Shown here: positions 1 through 6,521 of the stretch, piece by piece
How the letters are laid out: each line of letters begins with the position of its first letter
Position numbering within the stretch: position 1 is the first letter of the stretch
NCBI GenBank assembly: GCA_003228495.1
Contig: QIDY01000287.1
Location: 1-6,602, forward strand
Length of the DNA: 6,602 bases
Source of the DNA: Nitrospirota bacterium
Lineage (GTDB): Bacteria > Nitrospirota > Nitrospiria > Nitrospirales > UBA8639
Reading direction: 5' to 3'
Made by a program: the position numbers and the translations under genes
The notes under the pieces: model-generated
What the model was told of the DNA's origin: nothing
Seen by the model: only the letters and a program-made list of their open reading frames with translations
The model's database searches: none

Positions 1-1
1 T

Positions 2-91
2 GATAAATATTCTGGCACCAAAATCAAAATTGAAAACGATGACTGTCTGATCTTGAAAGAAGAAGATATCTTGGGTGTATTTGAAAACTAA
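2..91 (+). CDS. groES: Co-chaperonin GroES, 3' end only (partial)
   Basis: These are the last 29 codons and the TAA stop of a gene that enters from the left edge. The peptide begins DKYSGTKIKIENDD and ends LKEEDILGVFEN. It matches the C-terminal strand region of GroES/Hsp10, where a G-[TK]-x-[IV]-K segment is followed by an LI-L-[KR]-E-x-DILG ending. GroES is a cytosolic seven-subunit lid that caps the GroEL ring during ATP-driven protein folding. The mobile loop that contacts GroEL lies outside the window and cannot be checked. The gene lies 70 bases upstream of groEL on the same strand, the usual groES-groEL operon order, with no terminator seen between them. The promoter and any CIRCE or sigma-32 element would lie upstream of the window. 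Confidence 0.93.
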   Translation, partial: DKYSGTKIKIENDDCLILKEEDILGVFEN

Positions 92-147
92 TCCTGCCGA
101 CATTTACCAGAAACGATTCAATTGATATCCATTGACAGATGAATTCT

Positions 148-154
148 AAGGAGG
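148..154 (+). promoter_or_regulatory. Strong Shine-Dalgarno sequence of groEL
   Basis: AAGGAGG is a full match to the anti-Shine-Dalgarno core and lies 7 bases before the ATG at 162. A second ATG at 158-160 is out of frame and too close to the site, so 162 is the start. It is the best ribosome binding site in the window, as expected for a highly expressed chaperonin. Confidence 0.9.
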
Positions 155-161
155 AATATGT

Positions 162-1811
162 ATGGCGAAGCAGATACAATACAGTGAACAAGCGCGTGCG
201 TCGATTCTACGGGGCGTGAACAAGTTGGCCGATGCGGTGAAGGCCACGTTGGGGCCTAAAGGCCGTAACGCTATTTTGGACAAGAAGTTTGGTGCGCCAA
301 CGATTACCAAAGACGGTGTGACCGTTGCCAAAGAAATCGAATTGGCGGATGGCTATGAGAATATGGGCGCCCAACTCGTCAAAGAAGTGGCCAGCAAGAC
401 CAGTGATGTGGCCGGTGACGGGACCACTACGGCCACGGTTCTGGCTCAAGCCATTTTCCGGGAAGGTGTGAGAAATATCACCGCTGGCGGTAACCCCATG
501 GAAATCAAACGCGGCATCGACAAGGCCGTTGAAGTTGTCATTGAAGAACTCAAAAAGATTAGTAAACCCTGCCAATCCAAAAAAGAGATTTCCCAAATCG
601 GGTCGATTTCGGCTAACAATGACCAGACGATTGGTGACCTCATTGCCGAAGCCATGGACAAAGTGGGTAAAGATGGCGTAATCACGGTGGAAGAAGCCAA
701 ATCCATGTCTACCTCATTAGATGTGGTCGAAGGGATGCAGTTTGATCGTGGTGGGTATATTTCCCCCTATTTCGTCACCAACGCCGACCGTATGGAAGCG
801 GCGATGGAAGACGCCTTCCTGCTCATTGTCGAAAAGAAGATCAGTGCAATGAAGGACCTACTCCCGATCTTAGAGCAAGTTGCAAAAATGGGCAAACCGC
901 TCGTCATCATTGCTGAGGATATAGAAGGCGAAGCGTTGGCGACCTTAGTCGTGAATAAGTTACGGGGCACCTTGAATGTGGCGGCAGTCAAGGCTCCGGG
1001 CTTTGGTGACCGGCGAAAGGCTATGTTGGAAGATCTTGCCACATTGACCGGTGGCCAAGTGATTTCCGAGGAAGTCGGCTTGAAATTGGAGTCTGTGAAG
1101 CTCACGGACTTGGGCCGAGCCAAGCGGGTCAATATCGACAAAGATAACACCACGATCGTAGAAGGTGCCGGCGACCCCAAACGGATTGAAGGCCGCGTCA
1201 AGCAAATTAAGACTCAGGTTGAAGAAACGACGTCTGAATATGATAAGGAAAAATTGCAAGAGCGCTTAGCTAAAATGGTCGGTGGGGTAGCAGTCATTAA
1301 CGTTGGCGCCGCCACTGAAACCGAAATGAAAGAAAAGAAAGCTCGAGTGGAAGATGCCCTGCATGCCACCAAAGCCGCAGTGGAAGAAGGCATTGTGCCA
1401 GGGGGAGGCGTGGCATTACTTCGCAGTATTTCGGCCTTAGATAAATTAAAGTTGAACCATGACCAACAAGTTGGCGTAAACATTGTTCAACGATCATTGG
1501 AAGAGCCGATTCGGCAAATCTCCATCAATGCCGGAGCGGAAGGCTCAATCATTGTGGAGAAAGTCAAAGAGGAGAGCGCACTTCGAGGATACAATGCCGC
1601 AACTGGTGAATACGTGGACATGGTTGATGCCGGTGTAATCGATCCCACCAAGGTGGTTCGGTGCGCACTCCAAAACGCTGCGAGTGTATCAGGTCTGATG
1701 CTGACAACTGAGGTCATGGTCACTGACATTCCTGAAGAAAAGAAAGACGCTGGAATGGGCGGGCACGATCACGGCATGGGTGGTATGGGCGGCATGGGCG
1801 GAATGATGTAA
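162..1811 (+). CDS. groEL: Chaperonin GroEL (Hsp60), complete
   Basis: This encodes the 60-kDa chaperonin subunit, which forms a double seven-membered ring in the cytosol and folds proteins with ATP and GroES. The 549 residues compare with 548 in E. coli. Visible nucleotide-site elements are TLGP at 29-32, GDGTTT at 85-90, the hydrolytic Asp at 398 in ARVEDAL, GGG at 414-416 and an Asp at 494 in VIDPTK. The apical substrate and GroES binding residues Y199, Y203 and F204 are present in GYISPYF. The chain ends in the usual flexible GGM repeat tail, here preceded by an HDH triplet. Compared with E. coli as I recall it, the N-terminus is one residue shorter and there is one extra glycine at 197/198, just before Y199. 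The gene lies downstream of groES and ends 29 bases before a strong terminator. It is probably co-expressed with groES. Confidence 0.99.
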   Translation: MAKQIQYSEQARASILRGVNKLADAVKATLGPKGRNAILDKKFGAPTITKDGVTVAKEIELADGYENMGAQLVKEVASKTSDVAGDGTTTATVLAQAIFREGVRNITAGGNPMEIKRGIDKAVEVVIEELKKISKPCQSKKEISQIGSISANNDQTIGDLIAEAMDKVGKDGVITVEEAKSMSTSLDVVEGMQFDRGGYISPYFVTNADRMEAAMEDAFLLIVEKKISAMKDLLPILEQVAKMGKPLVIIAEDIEGEALATLVVNKLRGTLNVAAVKAPGFGDRRKAMLEDLATLTGGQVISEEVGLKLESVKLTDLGRAKRVNIDKDNTTIVEGAGDPKRIEGRVKQIKTQVEETTSEYDKEKLQERLAKMVGGVAVINVGAATETEMKEKKARVEDALHATKAAVEEGIVPGGGVALLRSISALDKLKLNHDQQVGVNIVQRSLEEPIRQISINAGAEGSIIVEKVKEESALRGYNAATGEYVDMVDAGVIDPTKVVRCALQNAASVSGLMLTTEVMVTDIPEEKKDAGMGGHDHGMGGMGGMGGMM

Positions 1812-1840
1812 CATTCAGCTCAAATGAGCAGAGGAAAAGG

Positions 1841-1875
1841 AAAAACCTGGAGGGCTTGCCCTCCAGGTTTTTTTT
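1841..1875 (+). terminator. Rho-independent terminator of groES-groEL
   Basis: The arm at 1844-1854 (AACCTGGAGGG) pairs perfectly with 1859-1869 around a CTTG tetraloop at 1855-1858. A run of eight T follows at 1868-1875, and the A-run at 1841-1845 extends the stem into it. The site lies 29 bases after the groEL stop and separates the chaperonin operon from the next gene. A small GCTC/GAGC dyad (1818-1829) lies just upstream and has no T-run. Confidence 0.95.
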
Positions 1876-1901
1876 GCTTACACGTTCTTTTCCTCATCGA
1901 C

Positions 1902-1930
1902 TTGTCATATATTATGAAGGATTTTATTAA
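1902..1930 (+). promoter_or_regulatory. Candidate promoter for the DUF922 lipoprotein gene
   Basis: TTGTCA at 1902-1907 has one mismatch to the sigma-70 -35 consensus. TATTAA at 1925-1930 matches the -10 consensus at four of six positions, and the spacing is 17 bases. It lies just after the groEL terminator, where a new promoter is needed. Transcription would start near 1937 and leave a very short leader before the GTG at 1951. An overlapping TATATT (1908-1913) is another possible -10 box but has only a poor -35 partner. Confidence 0.4.
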
Positions 1931-1950
1931 CACCAAGCATTCCTTTCGTT

Positions 1951-2535
1951 GTGTACATACGGTTTCTTCAAATTCCTCATCTGGCCCTGTGTGTTTTTCT
2001 GTCGGGTTGTGCATCCACGCTCACATGGGTTCCCGATCCTTCAACTAATCCCTCTTGTCAGCCAGATCGACTTCTGCAATGGAGTGACTTCATTCCTCGT
2101 GTTCCACAGGATCAGCGAGGAGCTGAAACCGCCATTCGCTTTCTTCATCATCCCTCTCAACACAGACTATCGCTTGAATTTGACCATGAACATTCCTGGG
2201 TCAGGCCGAATCTCATTGATCCCCAAAGTGTCCAACTTTGGCGTACATCTGAACATCTGCTTGCCCACGAACAACTCCATTTTTTAATTAGTTGTTTAGT
2301 CGTTCGCCAAGCGAATCTTTCTCTAGCCAAACAAGCCAATTTATTGGAAATGTTGGAATTAACGAAATTGATTGCGCAACGCTTGAATCTTCAATATGAC
2401 ACTAATACGAATCATGGTTTAAACCGCGATGCGCAACAGTCATGGGAAAGAGAAATTATGCGCCAGTTCAAAGAGCTAAGCGCTCACTCTTTCCCACCCA
2501 CATCGTTGGAAGAACTAGAAACAAAGGTTTTTTGA
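1951..2535 (+). CDS. Predicted lipoprotein with DUF922-type putative metalloprotease domain
   Basis: The 194-residue protein opens with a hydrophobic stretch ending in the lipobox LSGC (17-20), so C20 is probably lipidated and the protein membrane-anchored outside the cytoplasm. The rest carries the pattern I associate with DUF922, a family annotated as putative zinc-dependent secreted proteases. It has WSDF at 44-47, an HExxH motif (HEQLH, 106-110), and YDTNTNHG (149-156) followed by a Q-x-x-W-E segment. H106 and H110 would bind zinc with E107 as catalytic base, and H155 is a candidate third ligand. Activity and substrate are unknown. The start is uncertain. GTG at 1951 is the only usual start codon between the upstream in-frame stop (1915-1917) and the signal sequence. 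It has no clear Shine-Dalgarno and gives only one positive charge (R4). The gene stands alone between a terminator and another promoter-like site. The family call is from memory of motifs. Confidence 0.8.
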   Translation: MYIRFLQIPHLALCVFLSGCASTLTWVPDPSTNPSCQPDRLLQWSDFIPRVPQDQRGAETAIRFLHHPSQHRLSLEFDHEHSWVRPNLIDPQSVQLWRTSEHLLAHEQLHFLISCLVVRQANLSLAKQANLLEMLELTKLIAQRLNLQYDTNTNHGLNRDAQQSWEREIMRQFKELSAHSFPPTSLEELETKVF

Positions 2536-2562
2536 CAGGGTGTTTCTGATATGTGGTATAAA
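2532..2562 (+). promoter_or_regulatory. Candidate sigma-70 promoter overlapping the upstream stop codon
   Basis: A perfect TTGACA at 2532-2537 shares bases with the TGA stop of the preceding gene (2533-2535). TATAAA at 2557-2562 matches the -10 consensus at five of six positions. The 19-base spacing is longer than the optimal 17, which lowers confidence. Transcription from about 2570 would give a leader of about 40 bases for the gene at 2612 and could also serve queG. Confidence 0.5.
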
Positions 2563-2611
2563 TGAAAAGGAAGTATTGAAAAATTTTGCCATATTCTTTA
2601 ACTAGGTCCCT

Positions 2612-3052
2612 ATGAATGGTCGTCACGAAATAAAGTTCATGAAGTTTCCACCTATTTCTCTTTTCTTTTCCTGCTTATATTTAGGCATGTTCATGATCAG
2701 TGGCATATGGATTTTGGCCAATCAGGTAGAAGCAGGTGAAGTTCAATCACGCACAGAATCCAATTGCACCATTGGTATGGCCAAAGGTGACACAACAGCA
2801 GAATGCCACGTTCCGATTCTAAATGGATGTACTGTGGCACAATTTCCGGGCTATGACGAGCCTTGGGCTGAAGCCACCAAGGGGGGAGCCACATCCTGCC
2901 AATTTAATGCAGAAAAGACGGACTGGGAAACCTCCATTGTGGGAACCTGCCAAGCCTGCAAGACTGATCAATGTACTGGCCGATTTACGGTGGTGTTTAA
3001 TTGTACCGATAATGTTCCAGCCGCAAGCCCCGCCTTCCCACAACAAAAGTAA
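2612..3052 (+). CDS. Small exported eight-cysteine protein of unknown function
   Basis: I do not recognise this 146-residue protein. A basic N-terminus and a long hydrophobic stretch (about 12-36) precede VEA|G at 39-42, a good signal peptidase I site. The mature chain of about 105 residues would be exported. It holds eight cysteines, C52, C65, C73, C96, C113, C116, C121 and C131. This even number could form four disulfides, and C113/C116 form a CxxC (CQAC). There are no further membrane segments, and the tail is rich in Pro and Ala. The ATG at 2612 has a weak AGG at 2604-2606. An in-frame ATG at codon 10 (2639) would give a shorter, more typical signal peptide but has no ribosome binding site of its own. 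The gene has its own promoter-like site and lies 39 bases before queG without an intervening terminator, so read-through into queG is possible. A secreted disulfide-rich protein is an inference from composition only. Confidence 0.75.
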   Translation: MNGRHEIKFMKFPPISLFFSCLYLGMFMISGIWILANQVEAGEVQSRTESNCTIGMAKGDTTAECHVPILNGCTVAQFPGYDEPWAEATKGGATSCQFNAEKTDWETSIVGTCQACKTDQCTGRFTVVFNCTDNVPAASPAFPQQK

Positions 3053-3070
3053 TTTTCTTTCCTATTCACA

Positions 3071-3107
3071 TCGACGGAAGTGTCGACCCACATGTCTTCT
3101 CCGTCGA
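3071..3107 (+). repeat. Inverted repeat spanning the queG ribosome binding site and start codon
   Basis: TCGACGGA (3071-3078) is perfectly complementary to TCCGTCGA (3100-3107). The 21-base loop holds the ATG at 3092, and part of the purine-rich GGAAG (3076-3080) lies in the 5' arm. A competing shorter hairpin pairs TCGAC (3071-3075) with GTCGA (3082-3086) and puts GGAAG at its loop. Either fold could affect queG translation. Chance is not excluded. Confidence 0.45.
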
Positions 3108-4129
3108 CTCTTGTCAGCCAAATTAAAGCCCAGGCCAATGAATTGGGTTTTGATGCGGTTGGAATTGCCAGTGTTTCTCCTCCCAGCCCTTCTACAGCTC
3201 CATCATCCGATCACACAACACAAGCATCCAATTCGCTACCCATAACCGAGCGTCTTTGGAAACGGCTAACGCATTGGTTGGAACAACGTTTTCATGGCAC
3301 CATGGCCTGGATGGAGCGAGACCCGCAGCGTCGTTCAGATCCCACAAAAGTGCTTCCGGGTTGCCAATCGATGATTGTGGTGGGAATGAATTATTACACG
3401 GACCATATTTCTGATGAGTCAAATAAAGCCGGACGGATTGCCCGCTATGCCTGGGGAAAAGATTATCATGACTTGATGATAAGCCGCTTGAAACAATTAG
3501 AGCAGTACCTCCACAGCCGGATTCCTGAATTACAGACCCGCAGTTATGTCGATACAGGTCCTATTATGGAGAAAGCATGGGCACAAGAAGCCGGGATTGG
3601 TTGGATTGGCAAACACACCAATTTAGTATCGACAAGTTATGGTTCCTGGCTGTTGTTAGGAGAAATCCTCACGACGGTGGCATTGGCGACAGATGAACCT
3701 GCCACGGATTTGTGTGGATCCTGTTCATTATGTATTCAAGCCTGCCCGACCGAAGCCATTGTCGAACCCTATCAACTCGATGCCGAGCGATGCATTTCTT
3801 ATCTCACGATAGAACATCGTGGAGATGTAACAGACATTCCCCAAGATTTGCGTAAAAAAATGGGTAATCGAATTTTTGGTTGTGACGACTGCCTCGATAT
3901 TTGTCCATTTAATGTCAATGCCCAGCCAACCATTGAACCAGGCTTTCAACCTTCTGCTTGGACACTACACCCCAGGTTACCCGCATTATCCGCACTGACA
4001 CAAGAAGAATTTAGCATCATGACCAAAGGTAGCCCTTTACGTCGACCGAAACATAAAGGCTTTCATCGTAACGTCGCAATTGCTCTCAACAATCAAACTC
4101 CACCTTCATCTTCTACTTCAACTCAATGA
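3092..4129 (+). CDS. queG: Epoxyqueuosine reductase QueG
   Basis: QueG is a cytosolic cobalamin-dependent iron-sulfur enzyme. It reduces epoxyqueuosine to queuosine at position 34 of the tRNAs for Tyr, His, Asp and Asn, the last step of the pathway. The protein has 345 residues from ATG 3092. The N-terminal QueG domain includes the YVDTGP segment with D154, which aligns with the proposed catalytic Asp of the family. A ferredoxin-like double-cluster domain follows: CGSCSLCIQACP (C208, C211, C214, C218), C234, and CDDCLDICPFN (C264, C267, C271). These eight cysteines suit two [4Fe-4S] clusters. ATG 3092 is preferred because GGAAG lies 11 bases before it; a GTG at 3080 would add four residues. 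Oddities are a Ser/Thr/Pro-rich stretch around residues 29-50, absent from typical homologues as I recall them, and a C-terminus that stops soon after RNVAIALNN with a Ser/Thr tail, without the extra C-terminal segment or HEAT-like repeats of longer QueG proteins. It overlaps mutS2 tail to tail by 17 bases. Confidence 0.95.
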   Translation: MSSPSTLVSQIKAQANELGFDAVGIASVSPPSPSTAPSSDHTTQASNSLPITERLWKRLTHWLEQRFHGTMAWMERDPQRRSDPTKVLPGCQSMIVVGMNYYTDHISDESNKAGRIARYAWGKDYHDLMISRLKQLEQYLHSRIPELQTRSYVDTGPIMEKAWAQEAGIGWIGKHTNLVSTSYGSWLLLGEILTTVALATDEPATDLCGSCSLCIQACPTEAIVEPYQLDAERCISYLTIEHRGDVTDIPQDLRKKMGNRIFGCDDCLDICPFNVNAQPTIEPGFQPSAWTLHPRLPALSALTQEEFSIMTKGSPLRRPKHKGFHRNVAIALNNQTPPSSSTSTQ

Positions 4130-6521
4130 TCGTCACACCATCCCCCCCTTCAGCGGGATCTCCGGCACGAAAACTTTTAGTATATGGGGAGGCTTGGCAC
4201 AGATTACGAATTCCGGTTTTCAATGCACCCGATCCTAGACCATGAATAATTTTGACGTATTTGGCTTGATCCATGAGGGCTTGATCTAAGGCGGCTATCG
4301 TGGCCTCCAATGCGTCTTCCAGCCGTGTTCCGCGTAGGTCATGCTCATGTTGGTAAACTCCAGTTTTCATTGAAGAATTAGTGGAAATTGAGGAGGAAAT
4401 GAGAAGATCTCGTCGGGTTTGAGATTGGGGTTTGTGTTTTGAGCCAGATGACGAATCAAGACGTATCGACGATGGAGCAATTTTTATAGTTCGGGAACCA
4501 ACGCGAATCGAAACCTGTTTTTTCCCTTCAAGATCTTCCTGCAAAATACCCACGGTGCCCAAATCGTCAATTTCCACACGATCTCCTGCCTTGGGTGTAA
4601 TGAAGGAAGAACCATCATTACCAGGCAATTGTTTTTTGATATGTCGATCAATGTGAGCCAACGATTGACGTACATTCTGTGCTTGAGAAAGGGTTTTTTC
4701 CTTTTTGAGAGTTTCGACTATATGACTCACCTGGCGCTGGGCTTGTGAGAATTCACGTTGCCATTGTTTGCGATACCTTTGCCGGTCATCTCGTTCCTGC
4801 TTCAAAAGTTGTTCACGTATCATACGGGCTTCTTCGAACAAACGCCGGGCTTCTTGGTGTTGCGTTTGAACGTGCGCACGTTCCCCTTCAAAATGCGCAC
4901 AGGTCTTTTGTAGCTGTTGAAACACCTGCTCAAGGTCACGGTCTTCCCGTTGAATCAATTCCCGGGCCTGTTGAAGAATTGCGGGCTCCAGACCTAACCG
5001 ATTAGCAATTTCCAACGCTGAAGACCCACCGGGAATGCCATCGATCAGTCGGTACGTCGGTGAAAGTCGCTCCATATCAAATTCCTGACTGGCATTACGC
5101 ACGTGCGGATTTCGATAGGCGAGCGTTTTCAATGAGGGATAATGGGTCGTCACAATACTCACACACCCTAAATCGCTCAAACGGCTTAAGATTGCCTCGG
5201 CTAATGCTGCCCCTTCAATCGGATCCGTCGAACTTCCCACTTCATCCAGAAGAACCAATGACGCATGAGGCAAAACGGTCGGATGGGTTTGAAGATGATC
5301 CAGCAAGGCAATGAGCGAGAGAATATGTCCGGAAAAACTTGAAAGATCCCGGCTCAGGTCCTGCGTATCCCCAATATCAGCATAGACACGTTCAAAAAAG
5401 ATCATTTCGGAGTCAGGGGCACAGGGTGGAAGAAGGCCAGCTTTGACCATTAATGCCATCAACCCAACTAATTTGAGAGTGACAGTTTTTCCCCCAGCAT
5501 TAGGGCCGGAAATAATAAGAGTGTCGATAACCCCCTCAATATGAATGTTATTGGCCACAACATGGTCTTTGGATAAAACCAAAAGTGGATGCTTCGCCTG
5601 GATAAGATGAATGCAAGAATCCTGATTGAGCTGAACCGGCACACCCTGGATCCTTCGACTCAACCGCGCTTTGGCGACCAGACAATCCAACTCCGCTAAC
5701 TGTTCGACGTTTTCCTGTAGGGGTACAACAGATTCAGCCACGACATTGGAAAGATCCTGCAGAATTCGACGGGCTTCTTGGGACACCTGTAATTCGGCAA
5801 ACTTTATCGCATTATTTAACTCGATCAAATTCCGTGGCTCGATAAAGACAGTGGCGCCACTACTGGAAATATCATGAATAATGCCATCGACCTCATGCTG
5901 CCGTTCGACTTTCACGGGAATGACATACCGATTTTCTCGTTCGGCAAAATACTGTCCTTGTAGCCGATCTTCGTATTGTTGAGAAGACAACAGGCTCTCT
6001 AATTGCCGTCTTATGGTGTGACGAAGCTCTTGACTCTTTTGATGTAATTGATGCAGAAGCGGACTTGCGGATTCTCGAAGATTTCCATGCGCATCAATGC
6101 AATGATCAATCGTTTGCCTAACTCTCGACAACTCCTGAAATGCAGCAGACCGCTTACTGACAATTGGACAGGCTTCACGATGGCCCTCTAACCATTGCAC
6201 CGTGCCATGGCTCATGAACAACACCGTGGAAATATCTCGCAAATCCGAACCTTCTAAAAAACCTCCTTTGGCGGCACGCGGAAGGAGTGGACGAATATCC
6301 GGGAACGCCAATGGTGGGAGAGGAGAGGCTCCGTCCACCATCTGAACCATTTCGAAGGTTTCCTGTTGTTGCCTCCGTGCCGTTTCCAGATCTTGCGCAA
6401 AAGCCAGCACTCGACAATGCTCGGCCCCCAGGCTAGAAGCGGCTTCATTGGCCAGAGCATTGAGCAACTGATGCCACTCCAACACTTGTTCGGTTTGTTG
6501 AACCAGCGAGTGTTCCATCAT
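4113..6521 (-). CDS. mutS2: MutS2-family ATPase with C-terminal Smr nuclease domain
   Basis: MutS2 proteins are cytosolic DNA- or ribosome-binding ATPases. They lack the mismatch-recognition domain of MutS and have been linked to suppression of recombination and to splitting of collided ribosomes. From ATG 6521 the protein has 802 residues, a normal length. The core and clamp region is about 1-310. The ABC-type ATPase follows, with Walker A GPNAGGKT (339-346), Walker B LVLLDE (D426, E427), signature-like GSSTDP, and TTHYPSLK as switch. A charged coiled coil covers about 517-600, a KOW-like segment (GDRVEIDDLGTVG) about 640-690, and the Smr domain the C-terminus with DLRG at 728-731 and HGLGSG from H760. 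All parts are intact. The start is unsettled. GTG 6527, ATG 6521 and ATG 6518 are adjacent in-frame options and none has a clear Shine-Dalgarno. ATG 6521 forms an ATGA overlap with a short upstream frame, which favours it slightly. The minus-strand frame also stays open to the window edge. Confidence 0.95.
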   Translation of the reverse strand: MMEHSLVQQTEQVLEWHQLLNALANEAASSLGAEHCRVLAFAQDLETARRQQQETFEMVQMVDGASPLPPLAFPDIRPLLPRAAKGGFLEGSDLRDISTVLFMSHGTVQWLEGHREACPIVSKRSAAFQELSRVRQTIDHCIDAHGNLRESASPLLHQLHQKSQELRHTIRRQLESLLSSQQYEDRLQGQYFAERENRYVIPVKVERQHEVDGIIHDISSSGATVFIEPRNLIELNNAIKFAELQVSQEARRILQDLSNVVAESVVPLQENVEQLAELDCLVAKARLSRRIQGVPVQLNQDSCIHLIQAKHPLLVLSKDHVVANNIHIEGVIDTLIISGPNAGGKTVTLKLVGLMALMVKAGLLPPCAPDSEMIFFERVYADIGDTQDLSRDLSSFSGHILSLIALLDHLQTHPTVLPHASLVLLDEVGSSTDPIEGAALAEAILSRLSDLGCVSIVTTHYPSLKTLAYRNPHVRNASQEFDMERLSPTYRLIDGIPGGSSALEIANRLGLEPAILQQARELIQREDRDLEQVFQQLQKTCAHFEGERAHVQTQHQEARRLFEEARMIREQLLKQERDDRQRYRKQWQREFSQAQRQVSHIVETLKKEKTLSQAQNVRQSLAHIDRHIKKQLPGNDGSSFITPKAGDRVEIDDLGTVGILQEDLEGKKQVSIRVGSRTIKIAPSSIRLDSSSGSKHKPQSQTRRDLLISSSISTNSSMKTGVYQHEHDLRGTRLEDALEATIAALDQALMDQAKYVKIIHGLGSGALKTGIRNLCQASPYTKSFRAGDPAEGGDGVTIIELK

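Noticed and set aside
207..596. 129-codon open frame on the minus strand inside groEL, with several other long antisense frames over 446-1729
   Set aside because: They are shadows of a highly conserved groEL reading frame. None has a recognisable domain or ribosome binding site.
1757..1808. GGM-coding repeats at the groEL 3' end as a repeat element
   Set aside because: They encode the normal flexible C-terminal tail of GroEL and are not a separate DNA repeat.
1824..2287. Plus-strand frames of 74 and 112 codons overlapping the terminator and the lipoprotein gene
   Set aside because: One would start before and read through the groEL terminator, and both conflict with the frame that carries the lipobox, HExxH and TNHG motifs.
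3053..3091. Possible preQ1 or cobalamin riboswitch before queG
   Set aside because: The gap is only 39 bases and shows no C-rich preQ1 aptamer pattern or cobalamin-box sequence. Only a simple inverted repeat is present.
2823..3245. 140-codon plus-strand frame bridging the cysteine-rich gene and queG
   Set aside because: It overlaps two better-supported genes out of frame, is rich in Pro, Arg and Lys without a domain, and has no ribosome binding site.
6175..6460. Two minus-strand frames of 80 and 68 codons inside the mutS2 N-terminus
   Set aside because: They are out-of-frame shadows of mutS2. The mutS2 frame is continuous and conserved in domain order.
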